Origin: an uncultured Pelagibacteraceae bacterium
GTDB taxonomy: Bacteria; Pseudomonadota; Alphaproteobacteria; Pelagibacterales; Pelagibacteraceae
Direction of reading: 5' to 3'
Length of the DNA: 64,000 bases
Assembly (NCBI GenBank): GCA_902616675.1
Contig: CACMTV010000002.1
Coordinates: 83,146-147,145, forward strand
The notes beneath the pieces were generated by a model. It was not told the origin of the DNA. It did no database searches and worked only from the letters and a program-made list of their open reading frames with translations. Below are positions 21,910 through 30,648 of the stretch, one piece after another; the first letter of the stretch is position 1; each line of letters begins with the position of its first letter. The position numbers were made by a program, and so were the translations under genes.

Positions 21910-23390
21910 TGAAAAAATTTATAGTTTCTATTGATGCTGGAACAACTTCAAATAGAGCAATACTTTTTGATTTAAAAGGCAAACCTGTTTTTTCATCACA
22001 AAAAGAATTTACACAATATTTTCCTAAAAGTGGATGGGTAGAGCATAACCCAGAAGAAATTTGGAATACTACGAAAAAAGTCCTAAAAGATGTAATTTCA
22101 AAAGCAAAAAAATTACGGGGCGAAGTGTTAGCAATTGGAATTACCAACCAACGAGAAACAACAGTCCTATGGGATAAAAAAACGGGCAAAACAGTTTATA
22201 AAGCAATAGTTTGGCAGGATCGTAGACAAGCTGAATATTGTAAAAAATTGAAAAAACAAAACAAGGAAACTCTAATATTTAACAAAACAGGTCTTCCTAT
22301 TGACTCATATTTTTCAGGGACAAAAATTAAATGGATATTAGATAATGTCTCATTAGCTAGAAAATTAATGAATAAAAAACAACTTCTTTTTGGAACAATT
22401 GATAGTTTCTTGATTTGGAGATTAACTAAAGGCAAAGTCCATGCAACAGATGCAACGAATGCAAGTAGAACTATGATTTTTAATATATCAACAAACAAAT
22501 GGGATGATACAATTTTAAATATATTAAAAATTAAAAAACACATTCTTCCTGATGTAAAAAATTGCGCTGATGATTATGGTTCAACACATCCATCAATTAC
22601 AGGCAAATCGATACCAATAACTGGAGTTGTCGGAGACCAACAGTCAGCATCAATAGGTCAATGCTGTTTTGAACCAGGCTCATTAAAAAGTACTTATGGA
22701 ACTGGGGCTTTTGTATTATTAAATACTGGTTACAAAAAAATTTATTCCAAAAATAGACTACTCACTACAATTGGATATAGAATAAATGGAAAAACTACTT
22801 ATGCTATGGAAGGATCAATTTTTATTGCAGGAGCAGGAGTTCAGTGGCTAAGAGATCGAATGAAATTCTTTAAAAAAGCTTATGAAACTGAAAAGATTTT
22901 AAAGTCTTTAAAAGACAATAAAGATGTCTATTTAGTTCCAGCTTTTACAGGTATGGGTGCGCCATATTGGAATCAAAACTCAAGAGGAGTTTTAAGTGGA
23001 TTAACAAGAGATACAGGTCCAAAGGAAATAATAAGAGCCACGATAGAGTCGGTAGCATATCAGACACATGATTTATTTGAAGCAATGAAACACGATGGTT
23101 TGCGACCAAGAATGGTTAAAGTAGATGGAGGAATGGTCATGAATAATTGGTTCTCACAATTTTTATCAGACATAGTGAACGTCAAAGTCTATAGACCTAA
23201 AGTTCATGAAACAACAGCATTAGGCGCGGCATTCATGGCTGGATTAAAAATTGGAGTATATAAATCTTTAAAAGATATTTCTAAAAATTGGAGCCTTGAG
23301 AAAAAATTTACTCCTAAAATGAAAAACAGCGACAGAAAATCACTTCTGTTAGGCTGGTCAAAGGCTATTAAAAGAGCACTCATTAATTAA
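21909..23390 (+). CDS. glpK: Glycerol kinase
   Basis: SIDAGTTSNRAILFD, TNQRETTVLWDKKTGKTVYKAIVWQDRR, GVVGDQQSASIGQCCFEPGSLKSTYGTGAF. Confidence 0.97.
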   Translation: MKKFIVSIDAGTTSNRAILFDLKGKPVFSSQKEFTQYFPKSGWVEHNPEEIWNTTKKVLKDVISKAKKLRGEVLAIGITNQRETTVLWDKKTGKTVYKAIVWQDRRQAEYCKKLKKQNKETLIFNKTGLPIDSYFSGTKIKWILDNVSLARKLMNKKQLLFGTIDSFLIWRLTKGKVHATDATNASRTMIFNISTNKWDDTILNILKIKKHILPDVKNCADDYGSTHPSITGKSIPITGVVGDQQSASIGQCCFEPGSLKSTYGTGAFVLLNTGYKKIYSKNRLLTTIGYRINGKTTYAMEGSIFIAGAGVQWLRDRMKFFKKAYETEKILKSLKDNKDVYLVPAFTGMGAPYWNQNSRGVLSGLTRDTGPKEIIRATIESVAYQTHDLFEAMKHDGLRPRMVKVDGGMVMNNWFSQFLSDIVNVKVYRPKVHETTALGAAFMAGLKIGVYKSLKDISKNWSLEKKFTPKMKNSDRKSLLLGWSKAIKRALIN

Positions 23391-23487
23391 ATCAATTTAT
23401 AGTTGTATAAATTTTAAGAATTAAGTCTGTACAAATAAGTTCTATTTTGCTTCAATTAATAAATTAACAAACAACAGAGGGGAATTA

Positions 23488-25218
23488 ATGTTTAAAACAT
23501 TGAAAACTATAATAGCTGTTGCTGTTTCATTTTCTATACTTACTATTTCGAATGCGATTGCAGACGGTCATATGGCTGCAATTAAGAAATGGTCTAATGG
23601 TGAGTTTAGTCTTTCTACGCTTTCTGCAAAAGAAAGAGAGAAAGAACTACAATGGTTTCACGATGCTGCAAAGCCATTCAAAGGAATGTCTATTAAAGTA
23701 TTGTCAGAAACTATTCCTACTCACGAGTATGAATCAAAAGTTTTAACAAAAGCTTTTGAAGAAATTACTGGGATTAAAGTAAATCACCAGTTACTTGGAG
23801 AAGGTGACGTAGTAATGGCAGTACAAACACAGATGCAAACTAACGTAAGTATTTACGATGCATACATCAATGACTCAGATTTGATTGGTACTCACGCTAG
23901 AATGCAACAAGCTGTTAACTTAACGAAATGGATGGCTGGAGAAGGTAAAGATGTTACTTTACCAACTTTAGACTTAGATGATTTCATTGGTAAACAGTTT
24001 ACTACAGGTCCAGATGGCGACTTATACCAAATGCCTGACCAACAATTTGCTAACCTTTACTGGTTTAGAAAAGATTGGTTTGACAGACCTGAAATCAAAA
24101 AAGGTTTTAAAGCCAAATACGGATACGATTTAGGTGTACCTTTAAATTGGTCTGCTTATGAAGACATCGCTAAATACTTCTCAGAAGACGTGAAGAATAT
24201 CGACGGTGTTAGAATTTACGGTCACATGGACTACGGTAAAAGAGCTCCTGACTTAGGTTGGAGAATGACTGACGCGTGGTTATCAATGGCTGGAGCAGGT
24301 GATGTAGGAAAACCTAATGGAATACCAGTGGACGAGTGGGGAATAAGAATGGAAAAAGGTTCTTGTAACCCTGTTGGAGCTTCAGTAACAAGAGGTGGAG
24401 CTGCTAATGGTCCTGCTGCTGTATACGCAATCAGAAAATGGGATGAGTGGTTAAGAAACTACGCACCTCCAGGTGCTGCGGCTATGGACTTCTATCAGTC
24501 TCTACCGTCACTATCTTCTGGAAATGTTGCTCAGCAAATATTCTGGTACACAGCGTTCACAGCTTCTTTAGTAGGAAAAAATCCTAACAATAAAGTTGTT
24601 GATGCTAACGGAATGCCGTTATGGAGAATGGGTCCATCACCAAAAGGACCTTATTGGGAAGAAGGCATGAAGCTTGGATATCAAGATGCTGGATCATGGA
24701 CTTTATTTAAGTCTACACCAGTTAAAAATAGAAAAGCTGCATGGTTGTACGCTCAATTCGTTGTATCAAAAACAGTAGACCTTAAGAAAAGTCACGTAGG
24801 TTTAACTATCATTAGAGATAGTTCAATAGACCACAAATCTTTCACAGATAGAGCGCCAGAACTTGGCGGACTTGTTGAGTTCTACAGATCAAACAACAGA
24901 AATATTTGGTCACCAACAGGTGTAAACGTTCCGGACTATCCGAAACTTGCACAAATCTGGTGGCAACAAATTGGAGATGTAAACTCAGGTGCGTTTACTC
25001 CACAACAAGCTATGGATCGTCTTGCAGAAGAGATGGACTTAGTAATGTCTCGTATGGAAGCTGCTGATAAAGGTAGCAACGCATACGGTGGATGTGGACC
25101 AAGACTTAATAAACCAAGAGAAGCTTCTTATTGGTTAAATAAGAAAGGTTCACCAAAAGCTAAACGTGATGAGAAACCTCAAGGAAAAACTGTTCCGTAC
25201 GCGAAAGCTTGGAAATAG
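23488..25218 (+). CDS. glpV: ABC transporter substrate-binding protein, probable glycerol binding (GlpV-like)
   Basis: Signal peptide, extracellular solute-binding fold, 576 aa; followed by two ATPases, two permeases and a DUF2160-like protein, and preceded by glpK. Confidence 0.82.
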   Translation: MFKTLKTIIAVAVSFSILTISNAIADGHMAAIKKWSNGEFSLSTLSAKEREKELQWFHDAAKPFKGMSIKVLSETIPTHEYESKVLTKAFEEITGIKVNHQLLGEGDVVMAVQTQMQTNVSIYDAYINDSDLIGTHARMQQAVNLTKWMAGEGKDVTLPTLDLDDFIGKQFTTGPDGDLYQMPDQQFANLYWFRKDWFDRPEIKKGFKAKYGYDLGVPLNWSAYEDIAKYFSEDVKNIDGVRIYGHMDYGKRAPDLGWRMTDAWLSMAGAGDVGKPNGIPVDEWGIRMEKGSCNPVGASVTRGGAANGPAAVYAIRKWDEWLRNYAPPGAAAMDFYQSLPSLSSGNVAQQIFWYTAFTASLVGKNPNNKVVDANGMPLWRMGPSPKGPYWEEGMKLGYQDAGSWTLFKSTPVKNRKAAWLYAQFVVSKTVDLKKSHVGLTIIRDSSIDHKSFTDRAPELGGLVEFYRSNNRNIWSPTGVNVPDYPKLAQIWWQQIGDVNSGAFTPQQAMDRLAEEMDLVMSRMEAADKGSNAYGGCGPRLNKPREASYWLNKKGSPKAKRDEKPQGKTVPYAKAWK

Positions 25219-25238
25219 TAAGAGGTTAATCTAAATTG

Positions 25239-25268
25239 AAAAGGGGGCACTTGCTGCCCCCTTTTTTT
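25239..25268 (+). terminator. Rho-independent terminator between glpV and the first ATPase gene
   Basis: AAAAGGGGGCA-CTTGC-TGCCCCCTTTT followed by T run: 11-bp perfect stem, 5-nt loop. Confidence 0.92.
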
Positions 25269-25286
25269 AAAACTAAATTTTAAATT

Positions 25287-26351
25287 ATGAGTCTAGAATT
25301 AAAAAATGTAGAAAAAAAAGTTGGAATAGACACTCATATTTATCCTACAAGTCTAAAATTAGAGAAAAATACAATAAATGTACTACTCGGTTCCACACTA
25401 GCTGGGAAGACAACTTTAATGCAAATAATGGCAGGGTTAGATAAACCAACTTCAGGTGAGATATGGTTTGATGGAAAAAATGTTACAGGTACGAAAGTAC
25501 AAAAAAGAAATTGTTCTATGGTTTATCAGCAATTTATTAATTATCCAAATTTTACAGTTTATGAAAATATTGCCTCCCCCTTAGTAATTACGGGAGTTAA
25601 AACTGACGAAATTAAACAAAGAGTAGGAAAGGTGGCTGAACTTTTAAAATTATCAGCAATGTTAAATAAAAAACCTGATGAATTATCAGGCGGACAACAA
25701 CAAAGAACAGCTTTAGCAAGAGCACTAGTTAAGGATTCTGATTTAATTTTATTAGACGAACCACTTGCAAATTTAGACTTTAAACTAAGAGAGGAGTTAC
25801 GAGAAGAACTACCAAAATTATTTGAAGATAGAGATTGCATTGTTGTTTACGCAACAACAGAGCCTTCAGATGCATTAATGATAGGGGGAAATACAGCAAC
25901 ATTATTAGAAGGTGAAGTTATTCAGTATGGTAAAACTCTAGAGGTTTATAATAAGCCTGAAAATTTAATTTCAGCTAAAGTGTTTAGTGATCCTCCAATG
26001 AATATAGCTGAAATCACAAAAAAAGGAGATAATTGTAAATTTACAGATAATGATGTTCAATGGAAATCATCAGCAAAAATCAAAGATGGCACTTATAAAA
26101 TAGGTATAAGACCCCATAATATTACTACTTACAAAGAGGGAAATAATTCAGTTGAAATTAACGGTAAAGTTCAAATTTCTGAACTTAGTGGGTCAGAGAG
26201 CTTAATACACTTTACAAACGGAAATTTAAGCTGGGTTTCATTGTCTAATGGTACCCAACAAAAAAATGTAGGAGAAGATACTAAACTATACATGAACACA
26301 GATGAGTTTTTATATTTTGATCAAAATAACAGATTGGTGAACAATGGCTAA
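25287..26351 (+). CDS. glpS: ABC transporter ATP-binding protein (GlpS-like)
   Basis: [62 protein letters not shown]-terminal TOBE-like region; note atypical Walker A GSTLAGKTT. Confidence 0.82.
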   Translation: MSLELKNVEKKVGIDTHIYPTSLKLEKNTINVLLGSTLAGKTTLMQIMAGLDKPTSGEIWFDGKNVTGTKVQKRNCSMVYQQFINYPNFTVYENIASPLVITGVKTDEIKQRVGKVAELLKLSAMLNKKPDELSGGQQQRTALARALVKDSDLILLDEPLANLDFKLREELREELPKLFEDRDCIVVYATTEPSDALMIGGNTATLLEGEVIQYGKTLEVYNKPENLISAKVFSDPPMNIAEITKKGDNCKFTDNDVQWKSSAKIKDGTYKIGIRPHNITTYKEGNNSVEINGKVQISELSGSESLIHFTNGNLSWVSLSNGTQQKNVGEDTKLYMNTDEFLYFDQNNRLVNNG

Positions 26352-27408
26352 AATTACTTTAAAAGATTTAAGTCACAGCTATTTAGAGCAACAGAATAGT
26401 AATTCTGATTGGGCTTTAAGAGATGTTAATATTGATTGGAAAGACGGTGGAGCATATGCCCTTTTAGGGCCATCTGGTTGTGGTAAGACAACTTTATTAA
26501 ATATTGTTTCAGGTTTATTAAAACCAACAAAGGGCAGTGTTTTATTTGATGATAAAGATATGACATCACTTAACCCTGTTGAAAGAGATATTGCTCAAAT
26601 ATTTCAGTTTCCAGTTATTTACGACACAATGTCAGTTTACGATAATTTAGCTTTCCCTTTAAAAAATAGAGGTCTTTCTGACTCACAGATTGCATCTAAA
26701 GTTAAAGAAATAGCTGGGATGCTTGAGTTAACAACCACACTAAACAATAGAGCATCTGGGTTAACAGCTGATGGTAAGCAAAAAATTTCCTTAGGTAGAG
26801 GACTTGTCAGATCAGACGTAAATGTAATTATGTTTGATGAACCATTAACTGTAATAGATCCACATTTAAAATGGGTTTTAAGATCCAAACTAAAAGAATT
26901 ACACCAAAAGATTAATCGTACTATGATTTATGTAACACATGATCAAACAGAAGCTTTAACTTTTGCAGATCAAGTTGTAGTCATGCATGAAGGTCAAATC
27001 GTACAAACTGGGACACCTGTTGAATTATTTGAGAAACCCAAACATACTTTTGTTGGACATTTTATTGGCTCACCTGGAATGAATATACTCCCTTGTGAAA
27101 TTAAAAATGGAGAAATAAATTTCAGTGGTCAAAAAATTCAAAGTCATAAGACTATAAAAAAATCAAATTTTAGCAAAACTCAAATAGGTATTAGACCAGA
27201 ATTTATTAATTTTTCAAAAGATGGGATTCCAGTCAAAATTAAAAGAGTAAGCAATACTGGAAGACATAAAATTGTTGATACAGAATGTAACGGGGGAAAT
27301 ATTAAAATATTATCCAACGCCTCTACTGAAATTCCAAGTGGAAGCGCTCATATAACTTTCAATCAAAAATATACTTATGTTTATGGAGATAACTGGATTA
27401 TAGAATAA
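26344..27408 (+). CDS. glpT: ABC transporter ATP-binding protein (GlpT-like)
   Basis: LLGPSGCGKTTLLNIVSGLLKPTKG, Walker B NVIMFDEPLTVIDPHLK; degenerate signature LTADGKQKISLGRGL. Confidence 0.82.
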   Translation: MAKITLKDLSHSYLEQQNSNSDWALRDVNIDWKDGGAYALLGPSGCGKTTLLNIVSGLLKPTKGSVLFDDKDMTSLNPVERDIAQIFQFPVIYDTMSVYDNLAFPLKNRGLSDSQIASKVKEIAGMLELTTTLNNRASGLTADGKQKISLGRGLVRSDVNVIMFDEPLTVIDPHLKWVLRSKLKELHQKINRTMIYVTHDQTEALTFADQVVVMHEGQIVQTGTPVELFEKPKHTFVGHFIGSPGMNILPCEIKNGEINFSGQKIQSHKTIKKSNFSKTQIGIRPEFINFSKDGIPVKIKRVSNTGRHKIVDTECNGGNIKILSNASTEIPSGSAHITFNQKYTYVYGDNWIIE

Positions 27409-28274
27409 TGAATAAAACTATTAATCAAAAAGCTTGGTATTTTGTAATTCCCGTATTTGTTCTTGTTGCTTTTAATGCAGCTATTCCTTTAATGACAGTC
27501 GTAAATTATTCATTTCAAGAAACTTTTGGAAACAACGTATTTGCTTGGGAAGGCACAAGATGGTTTAAACAAATCTTATTATCTGAAAGATTCCATGCTG
27601 CATTAGGAAGACAATTTGCTTTTACTTTCATAATACTTCTAATTCAAATACCTTTAGGTATTGCAATTGCTTTAACGATGCCAAAAAAAGGGTGGGGAGT
27701 ACCAGTTTGTTTAATTTTAATGTCTATGCCACTTCTTATACCTTGGAATGTTGTTGGAGCAATGTGGAATATCTTTGCACTTCCAGATATTGGATTTCTT
27801 GGCTATACATTAAACTCAGTTGGTTTTGATTATAATTTTACTCAACAACCTGGCGATGCTTGGTTTACAACTATTCTTATGGATGTTTGGCATTGGACAT
27901 CATTAGTAGTTCTTTTATCTTATGCAGGTCTTAATTCAATTCAACCAGCTTATTATCAGGCAGCAGAAATTGATGGAGCAAGTAGGTGGGCTACTTTCAG
28001 ATATATTGAATTACCAAAAATGAAAAAAGTTTTAACTTTAGCTATTTTATTAAGATTTATGGATAGCTTTATGATTTATACCGAGCCATTTGTTTTAACA
28101 GGAGGAGGACCAGGAAATACTACAGCATTTTTATCCATTGATTTAGTTAAAATGGCATTAGGTCAATTTGATTTAGGACCAGCGGCAGCAATGTCCTTGA
28201 TTTATTTCTTTATAGTTCTTTTAGTTTGTTGGGTATTTTATAATTTAATGATGAAAAATGAGGCGCAATCATGA
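27408..28274 (+). CDS. glpP: ABC transporter permease (GlpP-like)
   Basis: Six-TM MalF-type permease, EAA loop YYQAAEIDGASRWATFRYIELPKMKKV. Confidence 0.84.
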   Translation: MNKTINQKAWYFVIPVFVLVAFNAAIPLMTVVNYSFQETFGNNVFAWEGTRWFKQILLSERFHAALGRQFAFTFIILLIQIPLGIAIALTMPKKGWGVPVCLILMSMPLLIPWNVVGAMWNIFALPDIGFLGYTLNSVGFDYNFTQQPGDAWFTTILMDVWHWTSLVVLLSYAGLNSIQPAYYQAAEIDGASRWATFRYIELPKMKKVLTLAILLRFMDSFMIYTEPFVLTGGGPGNTTAFLSIDLVKMALGQFDLGPAAAMSLIYFFIVLLVCWVFYNLMMKNEAQS

Positions 28275-29071
28275 AAAAATATAAATGGTTAGTTCCTACA
28301 TTATATATAATTTTTTTAATGCTCCCGATTTATTGGTTGATCAATATGTCTTTTAAGACCACTACTGAGATTATAAATACCTACTCGTTATGGCCTCAAA
28401 AATTTACATTAGAAAATTATGTAAAAATATTTACAGACAGCACTTGGTATATGGGTTATGTAAATTCAATTACATATACAGTATTTAATACGGTTATTTC
28501 AGTTGCAGCAGCTTTACCTGCAGCTTATGCATTTTCAAGGTATAAGTTTTTAGGTGATAAGCATTTATTCTTCTGGCTATTAACTAACAGAATGGCTCCT
28601 CCAGCAGTTTTTGCTTTACCGTTTTTTCAATTTTATTCTTCAGTAAATTTATTTGATACTCATATTGCTGTTGCCTTATCGCATTGCTTATTTAATATTC
28701 CTTTAGCAGTTTGGATTTTGGAGGGATTTATGTCTGCCGTTCCAAAAGAGTTAGACGAAACAGCTTATGTAGATGGATATTCTTTTGGTAGATTTTTCTT
28801 TAAAATATTCGTGCCAACTATTGCAGCTGGAATAGGTATTACTATGTTTTTCTGCTTCATGTTCTCCTGGGTTGAGCTTTTATTAGCTAAAACTTTGACA
28901 GCCACAGAGGCTAAACCAATAGCTGCCACTATGACAAGAACGGCTAGTACTTCGGGATATGAACTTGGTTTATTAGCTGCAGCAGGAACTTTAACAATAA
29001 TTCCAGGAGCTATTGTAATTTACTTCGTTAAAGATTACATCGCTAAAGGATTTGCGATGGGAAGGGTTTAA
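28271..29071 (+). CDS. glpQ: ABC transporter permease (GlpQ-like)
   Basis: MalG-type permease, EAA loop ELDETAYVDGYSFGRFFFKIFVPTIAAGIG. Confidence 0.84.
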   Translation: MKKYKWLVPTLYIIFLMLPIYWLINMSFKTTTEIINTYSLWPQKFTLENYVKIFTDSTWYMGYVNSITYTVFNTVISVAAALPAAYAFSRYKFLGDKHLFFWLLTNRMAPPAVFALPFFQFYSSVNLFDTHIAVALSHCLFNIPLAVWILEGFMSAVPKELDETAYVDGYSFGRFFFKIFVPTIAAGIGITMFFCFMFSWVELLLAKTLTATEAKPIAATMTRTASTSGYELGLLAAAGTLTIIPGAIVIYFVKDYIAKGFAMGRV

Positions 29072-29424
29072 TGTTTACAAAATTATACGCAGCTACTTGG
29101 GGGGATGTTGGTAAAGCAAAAGAAAAAGGTTTTTTTGATTTTGATTTATTTTCATGGATGGCTTGGACATGGCAAACGGCTGCTTTTTTTATCTTTATAG
29201 CTTTATGCATAACGGTAATGCTTATTTGGGAAAAGAAAGTACCAGGAGGTTCTCCAAGAAAAGGTATTTTAGGTTTAGATACAACTAGAGGTGATAGATT
29301 GTTCGTTTCTTTGTTGGGAAGCGCATTTATTCACTTGGCATGGTTAGGATTGGTTGGGAGTCTCTTGTGGATAGCATCTATTATTTGTGTTGCTTATTTT
29401 ATTGTTGTATTTAAATACGTATAA
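29071..29424 (+). CDS. glpU: DUF2160-type small membrane protein (GlpU-like)
   Basis: 117-aa membrane protein, WMAWTWQTAAFFIFIALCITVMLIWE, directly after the two permeases. Confidence 0.78.
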   Translation: MFTKLYAATWGDVGKAKEKGFFDFDLFSWMAWTWQTAAFFIFIALCITVMLIWEKKVPGGSPRKGILGLDTTRGDRLFVSLLGSAFIHLAWLGLVGSLLWIASIICVAYFIVVFKYV

Positions 29425-29429
29425 CAATT

Positions 29430-30434
29430 ATGGTCAAAGTAGGAATAAATGGTTTTGGTAGAATAGGGCGTTTAATCTTAAGAGCTTTATTAGAAAATTA
29501 TAAAGGTAAAATTCAAGTAGTAGGTATTAATGATTTAGGCTCAATAGAAGCTAACGCTCACCTTATAAAATTTGATAGTACACACGGAACATTAAATCAC
29601 GATGTTAAAACAACTAAAGAAGGTTTTGAAATCGGAGATCAGAAAATAAAAGTTTTTGCCGAAAGAGATCCAGCTAAATTACCTTGGGGAAAAATTGGAG
29701 CTGATGTCGTTTTAGAATGTACTGGTTTCTTTTTAGATAAAAGTTCAGCCGGCAAACATATAGAAGCTGGCGCTAAAAAAGTAATAATATCAGCACCTGC
29801 AAAAGAAGTAGACTTTACAGTAGTCCAAGGGGTGAACAGTAAAGATTTGAAAAAAGATCATAATATAATTTCTAATGGGTCTTGCACCACAAATTGCTTA
29901 GCACCAGTTGCGATGGTTTTAGAAAATACTTTCGGTATTGAATATGGTTATATGACTACTATTCATAGTTACACGGGAGACCAAAAACTTTTAGATACAT
30001 TGCACAAAGACTTGAGAAGAGCTAGAGCATCAGGGGACGCGATGATACCAACTTCAACGGGCGCCGCTAAAGCTATGAGTTTAGTATTACCAAGTTTAAA
30101 AGGAAAACTTGATGGAACAGCAATAAGAGTGCCAACACCCAATGTTTCTTTAATTGATCTTACATTCGTGCCTAATAAAGAAGTAACGTCTGAGAGTATA
30201 AATGATGCCATGAGCAAAGCAGCTAAGGGACCCTTAAAAGGGATTTTAGCAACTAATTCAGCTCCTTTAGTTTCTAAAGACTTTAATCATAACCCACACA
30301 GTTCAATATTTGACTTAACACAAACTCAGGTTATTAAAGGAAAGTTCAGTAGAGTATTATCTTGGTATGACAATGAGTGGGGTTTTTCTAATAGAATGTG
30401 TGACACTGCTATTCAAATAGCTGGATTAATTTAA
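29430..30434 (+). CDS. gap: Glyceraldehyde-3-phosphate dehydrogenase
   Basis: VGINGFGRIGRLILRAL, SNGSCTTNCLAP active-site Cys, SWYDNEWGFSNRM. Confidence 0.98.
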   Translation: MVKVGINGFGRIGRLILRALLENYKGKIQVVGINDLGSIEANAHLIKFDSTHGTLNHDVKTTKEGFEIGDQKIKVFAERDPAKLPWGKIGADVVLECTGFFLDKSSAGKHIEAGAKKVIISAPAKEVDFTVVQGVNSKDLKKDHNIISNGSCTTNCLAPVAMVLENTFGIEYGYMTTIHSYTGDQKLLDTLHKDLRRARASGDAMIPTSTGAAKAMSLVLPSLKGKLDGTAIRVPTPNVSLIDLTFVPNKEVTSESINDAMSKAAKGPLKGILATNSAPLVSKDFNHNPHSSIFDLTQTQVIKGKFSRVLSWYDNEWGFSNRMCDTAIQIAGLI

Positions 30435-30610
30435 TTTTTAATATTTTTTTCTGCCTCTTCAATAAGTTTTAGAGTACTCGGAGGTATATCTTCTTTTGAT
30501 ATTTTTTTTGGCTCTTGATAACTTTGATTATTAACTTTTTTTACTGGTTTGGATTGATTTAATTCATTAACCGCATCTAAAATATCTGAAATGTCGAATT
30601 TTTGCTCCAT
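30431..30610 (-). CDS. Small hypothetical protein, 59 aa (below the ORF-track cutoff)
   Basis: Manual reverse-strand translation: MEQKFDISDILDAVNELNQSKPVKKVNNQSYQEPKKISKEDIPPSTLKLIEEAEKNIKN*; stop codons of gap and this ORF share TTAA, the same tail-to-tail geometry seen at trmB. Confidence 0.62.
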   Translation of the reverse strand: MEQKFDISDILDAVNELNQSKPVKKVNNQSYQEPKKISKEDIPPSTLKLIEEAEKNIKN

Positions 30611-30633
30611 GATAATATGTATTACATATTATC
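30611..30633. promoter_or_regulatory. Perfect 23-bp palindrome abutting the start codon of the 59-aa ORF; candidate operator
   Basis: GATAATATGTA-T-TACATATTATC. Confidence 0.6.
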
Positions 30634-30648
30634 ACTTTATTTTTAAAG

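Noticed and set aside
23519-23746. 75-aa alternate-frame ORF within glpV
   Set aside because: Out-of-frame reading of a well supported SBP gene.
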